Positions 12,921 to 15,661 of a stretch of DNA of 15,661 nt are shown piece after piece. The DNA is taken from assembly GCA_023228765.1 (NCBI GenBank), contig JALOAM010000067.1, forward strand, positions 1 to 15,661, written 5' to 3'. The notes beneath the pieces are model-generated. The model saw only the letters and a program-made list of their open reading frames with translations, was not told the DNA's origin and ran no database searches. Source of the stretch: Dehalococcoidia bacterium. GTDB taxonomy: Bacteria > Chloroflexota > Dehalococcoidia > UBA2979. Made by a program: the position numbers and the translations under genes. Positions within the stretch are counted from its first letter, which is position 1. Every line of letters starts with the position of its first letter.

Positions 12921-14168
12921 ATGAGCGCCCTCGAGCAAGTAGACCCGGACGTCGCGCAGATCATCCGCTTCGAGGAGCAGCGCCAGCAGCAAGTGCTGGA
13001 GATGATCCCCAGCGAGAACTACGCCTCCGCCGCCGTGATGGAAGCCGTGGGCTCCGTCCTCACCAACAAGTACGCGGAGGGGTACCCGGGCGCGCGTTAC
13101 TACCACGGCAACGCCGAGGTCGACCGCGTCGAGGACCTCGGGCGGGAGCGTGCGAAGGCACTGTTCGGGATGGACCACGCAAACCTGCAGCCCCACTCCG
13201 GGGCGCAGGCGAACATGGCGGTCTACCTGGCGCTGCTGAACTTCGGCGACACGGTCATGGGCCTCCAGCTGGACGCGGGTGGCCACCTGACCCACGGATC
13301 GCCGGTCAACGCGAGCGGTAAGCAGTACAACTTCGTCCCCTACGCCGTGGACCGCGAGACTCACCTCATCGACTACGACGTGATGGAGCGCCTCGCGAAG
13401 GAGCACCAGCCGAAGGTCATCATGACCGGGGCGACGGCGTACCCGCGCCTCTGGGACTTCAAGCGTGCCCGTGAGATCGCGGACGAGGTCGGTGCCATCC
13501 TCATCGCGGACATGGCCCACCTCGCCGGCCTCATCGCCGGCGGCGCGCACCCCTCGCCGGCCGGGCTGGCGCAGGTCGTGACCTCCTCCACGCACAAGAC
13601 CCTCCGAGGTCCGCGCGGCGGGATGATCCTGTGCGACGCGAACCTCCGCCGGAAGATCGACTCCGGCGTGTTCCCCGGCTCGCAGGGTGGCCCGCTGATG
13701 CACGTCATCGCGGGCAAGGCCGTGATGCTGAAGGAAGCCGCCACCGAGGAGTTCAAGCAGTACGCCCACCAGGTGGTAGCGAACGCGAAGACCCTGGCGC
13801 AGGTGCTCCTCGACGCCGGCTTCACCCTCGTCTCGGGCGGCACGGACAACCACCTCCTGCTCATCGACGTGACGAAGAACGGCCTCACCGGCGTCGAGGC
13901 GGCCGACGCGCTCGAGGCGGCGGCCATCGTGGTGAACTTCAACTCGATCCCGTTCGACGAGCACGGCCCGCGCGTCGGCGGCGGTATCCGCTTCGGCACC
14001 CCCGCGATCACCTCGCGCGGGATGGGCGAGGCGGAGATGCAGCAGATCGGCGAGTGGATGGCCCGCGTTCTGCGCGACGTGAAGGACTCCGCCGAGCATG
14101 CCCGTGTGCGCGAAGAAGTCCTCGCCCTGACCGCGAAGTTCCCCGCCCGAGGTGTCCCCGTCCGGTAG
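12921..14168 (+). CDS. glyA: Serine hydroxymethyltransferase
   Basis: SHMT interconverts serine and glycine while loading one-carbon units onto tetrahydrofolate in the cytosol, using PLP. The 415-aa protein matches the family at full length. Visible are MIPSENYASAAVMEAVGSVLTNKYAEGYPGARYYHG (residues 26-61), ANLQPHSGAQANMAVY, ADMAHLAGLIAGG and the PLP-lysine motif SSTHKTLRGPRGG with Lys226. Further on are SGGTDNHLLLID and GIRFGTPAITSRGM. The start is set by the strong ribosome binding site. Between the divergent TfoX gene and glyA are about 120 bp. I see GATACCAT near 12850 as a possible -10 but no convincing -35, and no riboswitch. A REP-like element follows the stop. It feeds one-carbon units to purine synthesis (compare purL) and glycine metabolism. 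The identification is secure. Confidence 0.97.
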   Translation: MSALEQVDPDVAQIIRFEEQRQQQVLEMIPSENYASAAVMEAVGSVLTNKYAEGYPGARYYHGNAEVDRVEDLGRERAKALFGMDHANLQPHSGAQANMAVYLALLNFGDTVMGLQLDAGGHLTHGSPVNASGKQYNFVPYAVDRETHLIDYDVMERLAKEHQPKVIMTGATAYPRLWDFKRAREIADEVGAILIADMAHLAGLIAGGAHPSPAGLAQVVTSSTHKTLRGPRGGMILCDANLRRKIDSGVFPGSQGGPLMHVIAGKAVMLKEAATEEFKQYAHQVVANAKTLAQVLLDAGFTLVSGGTDNHLLLIDVTKNGLTGVEAADALEAAAIVVNFNSIPFDEHGPRVGGGIRFGTPAITSRGMGEAEMQQIGEWMARVLRDVKDSAEHARVREEVLALTAKFPARGVPVR

Positions 14169-14175
14169 ACCGGCG

Positions 14176-14219
14176 GAGGGCCTCACCCCCGCCCCCTCTC
14201 CCGGAGCCGGGAGAGGGGA
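14176..14219 (+). repeat. REP-like palindromic element, copy C
   Basis: This is the same element as copy B: GAGGGCCTCACCCCCG followed by CCCCTCTCCCGG (14193-14204), two bases, then CCGGGAGAGGGG (14207-14218). That gives a stem of about 11-12 bp. It lies 8 bp after the glyA stop and 19 bp before the next ATG, so it separates the two genes and may reduce read-through or stabilise the mRNA end. Confidence 0.82.
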
Positions 14220-14237
14220 GTCAGAGGCGGTCACGCG

Positions 14238-15227
14238 ATGACACAGCCGAGCAGCGAAGCGACCTTCGATGTCGTGATCGTCGGCGGGGCGTTCGCCGGC
14301 CTCAGCGCTGCGCTCATCCTCGGACGGGCGCGGCGGCGCGTCCTGGTCTGCGACGGCGGCCCCGCGAGGAACGCGCCCGCGCACGCCTCGCATGGCTTCT
14401 TCGCCAACGATGGCACGGCGCCCCGCGAACTCCTGCAACGCGCCCGCGAGGAGCTGCGCCCCTACGACAGCGTCGAGGTGCGCTCCATCCTCGTGGAGTC
14501 CGCGTCAGCCCTCGACGCGTCCGAGGGTTCCGCGGCTGCGGGCGCCGGCTTCCGGCTCGGGCTCGCGGACGGGGAGACCGTGCGAGCGCGGTTCGTCCTC
14601 CTCGCCTATGGGCTGACGGATGCACCGCCCGAGATCCCGGGCCTCGCCGACCTCTGGGGGCGCGCCGTCCACCAGTGCCCGTACTGCCACGGCTGGGAGG
14701 TACGGGACCGCCCGCTCGGCCTCCTCGGCTCGTGGCGGACGATGCGGCAGCGCGCGAGCTTGCTGCGCGGCTGGAGCACGGACCTCACCGCCTTCATCCA
14801 GGACGCCGGCCCCGAGAGCACGGCCGATGCCGCCGCCGTCGAGATCGATCGCCTGGCCCGCCTCGGCGTCACGGTCCGTACCGAGCCGGTGGAGCGCGTC
14901 GAGGGCGTCGGGCAGGGCGGGCTCCGCGTGTTCCTCGAGGGTGGCGATGCCATCGATCTGGGCGGGCTCTTCGTCGCACCCAACGTGACGCCGCGCTCGG
15001 ACCTCGCCACGTCGCTGGGCTGCTTCCCGGTGGAGGGGCCGGAGGGCCTCCTGCCGTTCGTCCGCGTCAACGACGCCGGTGAGACGACCATCCCGGGCGT
15101 GTTCGCCGCCGGCGATCTCCTCGGCGGGACGCAGACCGTCGTGATGGCGGTCGGCTCCGGCGCACGCGCCGCCTACGTGATCAACCACCGCCTCGCCCAC
15201 GAGGCGGCCGAGGCGCTCCTGGCCTGA
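14238..15227 (+). CDS. Thioredoxin-reductase-like FAD-dependent oxidoreductase
   Basis: This 329-aa protein has the thioredoxin reductase fold. The FAD-binding loop VIVGGAFAGLSAAL spans 13-26, and family signatures DGGPARN with SHGFFANDGTAPRELL follow. A redox-type CPYCHGWE is at 147-154 and the second FAD motif IPGVFAAGDLLGGTQT at 285-300. Where thioredoxin reductases carry a GGGxSA NAD(P)H loop, this protein reads GLLGSWRTM (161-169), so the pyridine nucleotide site is altered or absent. Classical TrxR reduces thioredoxin with NADPH; related proteins act on small molecules or use other reductants. The substrate here is unknown. AGAGG lies 10 bases before ATG 14238, a modest ribosome binding site. 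No thioredoxin gene is adjacent. The fold is certain, the reaction is not. Confidence 0.9.
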   Translation: MTQPSSEATFDVVIVGGAFAGLSAALILGRARRRVLVCDGGPARNAPAHASHGFFANDGTAPRELLQRAREELRPYDSVEVRSILVESASALDASEGSAAAGAGFRLGLADGETVRARFVLLAYGLTDAPPEIPGLADLWGRAVHQCPYCHGWEVRDRPLGLLGSWRTMRQRASLLRGWSTDLTAFIQDAGPESTADAAAVEIDRLARLGVTVRTEPVERVEGVGQGGLRVFLEGGDAIDLGGLFVAPNVTPRSDLATSLGCFPVEGPEGLLPFVRVNDAGETTIPGVFAAGDLLGGTQTVVMAVGSGARAAYVINHRLAHEAAEALLA

Positions 15228-15242
15228 GGTGGGCTTGAGGCG

Positions 15243-15248
15243 AGGAGG
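15243..15248 (+). promoter_or_regulatory. Shine-Dalgarno sequence of the leader ORF
   Basis: AGGAGG sits six bases before ATG 15255, a perfect ribosome binding site. The only AUG it serves opens a 20-codon ORF. The HAD gene 71 bp away has no ribosome binding site of its own. Confidence 0.7.
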
Positions 15249-15254
15249 AAGCTG

Positions 15255-15317
15255 ATGCGCTTCGCCTGCTGCCGGTCATCCTCGTGCAACGCGCTGGCGC
15301 GTTCGATCACCGCATGA
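15255..15317 (+). CDS. 20-aa Cys-containing leader ORF coupled to the HAD gene
   Basis: ATG 15255 opens a 20-codon frame (MRFACCRSSSCNALARSITA) that ends at TGA 15315-15317. Its stop overlaps the ATG of the next gene as ATGA, the classic translational-coupling arrangement. It is preceded by a perfect AGGAGG. The peptide has three Cys and four Ser and Arg-rich spacing, with no family resemblance. Two readings are possible: a regulatory leader that tunes the HAD gene (Cys-rich uORFs of this kind are known in mycobacteria), or simply a ribosome-loading device. Whether the peptide itself matters cannot be judged from one sequence. Confidence 0.5.
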   Translation: MRFACCRSSSCNALARSITA

Positions 15318-15661
15318 CGCTCTACCTCGACCTGGACGGTGTGCTCGCGGACTTCGAGGGCCACTTCCTCGCCCTGTTCGGGAAGCGCCCACGCGAGCTG
15401 CCGCTGAAGGAGATGTGGCGCCTCGCCTCCGGAGAGCGCGGCTTCTTCGAGACGATGCCGAAGATGCCGGACGCCGACCTCCTGTGGTCCTACTGCCTCC
15501 CCTTCCGCCCGCAGATCCTCACCGGCCTCCCCCGCGGCGACTGGGCCGAGGTGCAGAAGCGCCGCTGGGTCCGCGCCCACCTCGGCGATCACGTCCCCGT
15601 GACCACGTGCATGGCACGCGACAAGTGCGCCTACGCCGCCCCCGGCGACGTGCTGGTGGAC
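15314..15661 (+). CDS. HAD-superfamily 5'(3')-deoxyribonucleotidase-like protein (3' partial)
   Basis: The frame begins MTLYLDLDGVLADFEGHF, the HAD motif I with nucleophile Asp6 and general acid Asp8 (DxDGVLADF). This pattern is typical of 5'(3')-deoxyribonucleotidase-type (NT5C) cytosolic phosphatases. FFETMPKMPDADLLWSY resembles the family cap region, and ILTGLPRG (motif II Thr) is at about 68-75. CMARDKCAYAAPGDVLVD at 99-116 leads into motif IV, whose last acidic residue lies beyond the window. 116 residues are visible of an expected ~150-190. It lacks its own ribosome binding site and starts within the ATGA of the leader ORF. The substrate is likely a nucleoside monophosphate or a related small phosphate; the exact one is not readable. 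Confidence 0.88.
   Translation, partial: MTLYLDLDGVLADFEGHFLALFGKRPRELPLKEMWRLASGERGFFETMPKMPDADLLWSYCLPFRPQILTGLPRGDWAEVQKRRWVRAHLGDHVPVTTCMARDKCAYAAPGDVLVD

Noticed and set aside
12800..12964. 55-residue N-terminal extension of the TfoX-N protein
   Set aside because: It runs across the glyA ribosome binding site and start, and the TfoX-N domain begins only after MPARK at 12799.

Overview
This window is GC-rich chromosomal DNA from a bacterium that I place in or near the Chloroflexota. Three things support this: the gene string rplI, dnaB, a DnaD-domain gene, then a DnaC/DnaI-type ATPase; a DnaD-like protein whose N-terminus resembles those I know from Chloroflexota; and two SOS boxes of the GAAC-N4-GTTC type used by Gram-positives and green non-sulfur bacteria. 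The phylum call is an inference. No tRNA, rRNA, CRISPR array or transposase was seen.

Layout. Bases 2-2077 (+) are most of purL, cut at its 5' end by the window edge. It converges on a four-gene minus-strand run (3924 down to 2087): a PPOX-fold flavoprotein, a YjbR/MmcQ protein, a Panacea-domain (SocA/DUF4065) protein and an overlapping small protein. The last two look like a PanA-PanT toxin-antitoxin pair and are visibly less GC-rich than their surroundings.

Bases 3925-4312 are non-coding or only weakly coding. They carry a sigma70-type promoter (TTGACA, 17 bp, TACGAT) with one SOS box touching the -35 and a second filling the spacer, exactly 21 bp apart. The promoter faces rplI (4313-4930), after which come dnaB (5080-6537), dnaD-like (6524-7234) and a helicase-loader-like protein with two AAA+ modules in one chain (7161-8519). 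A short leader with 20-bp repeats, competing hairpins and a strong intrinsic terminator separates rplI from dnaB, so SOS-driven transcription may be gated there. The loader, DnaD and DnaB genes are packed with overlaps and probably form one replication-initiation operon.

Bases 8520-8775 hold two inverted copies of a palindromic REP-like element; a third lies at 14176-14219. A second plus-strand series follows: fused moaD-moaE, a protein with two zinc-ribbon/Nudix modules, comF, and an unrecognised 379-aa protein with a nucleotidyltransferase-like N-terminal half. The last overlaps tail-to-tail with a minus-strand TfoX-N gene. Then come glyA, a thioredoxin-reductase-like flavoprotein, and a HAD-family 5'-nucleotidase-like gene cut by the window end. 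This last gene is preceded by a 20-codon Cys-containing ORF with an excellent ribosome binding site and an ATGA overlap.

The items most worth a second look are the double-SOS-box promoter in front of a ribosomal protein/replicative helicase operon, the tandem-AAA+ loader, the Panacea pair and the coupled leader ORF.
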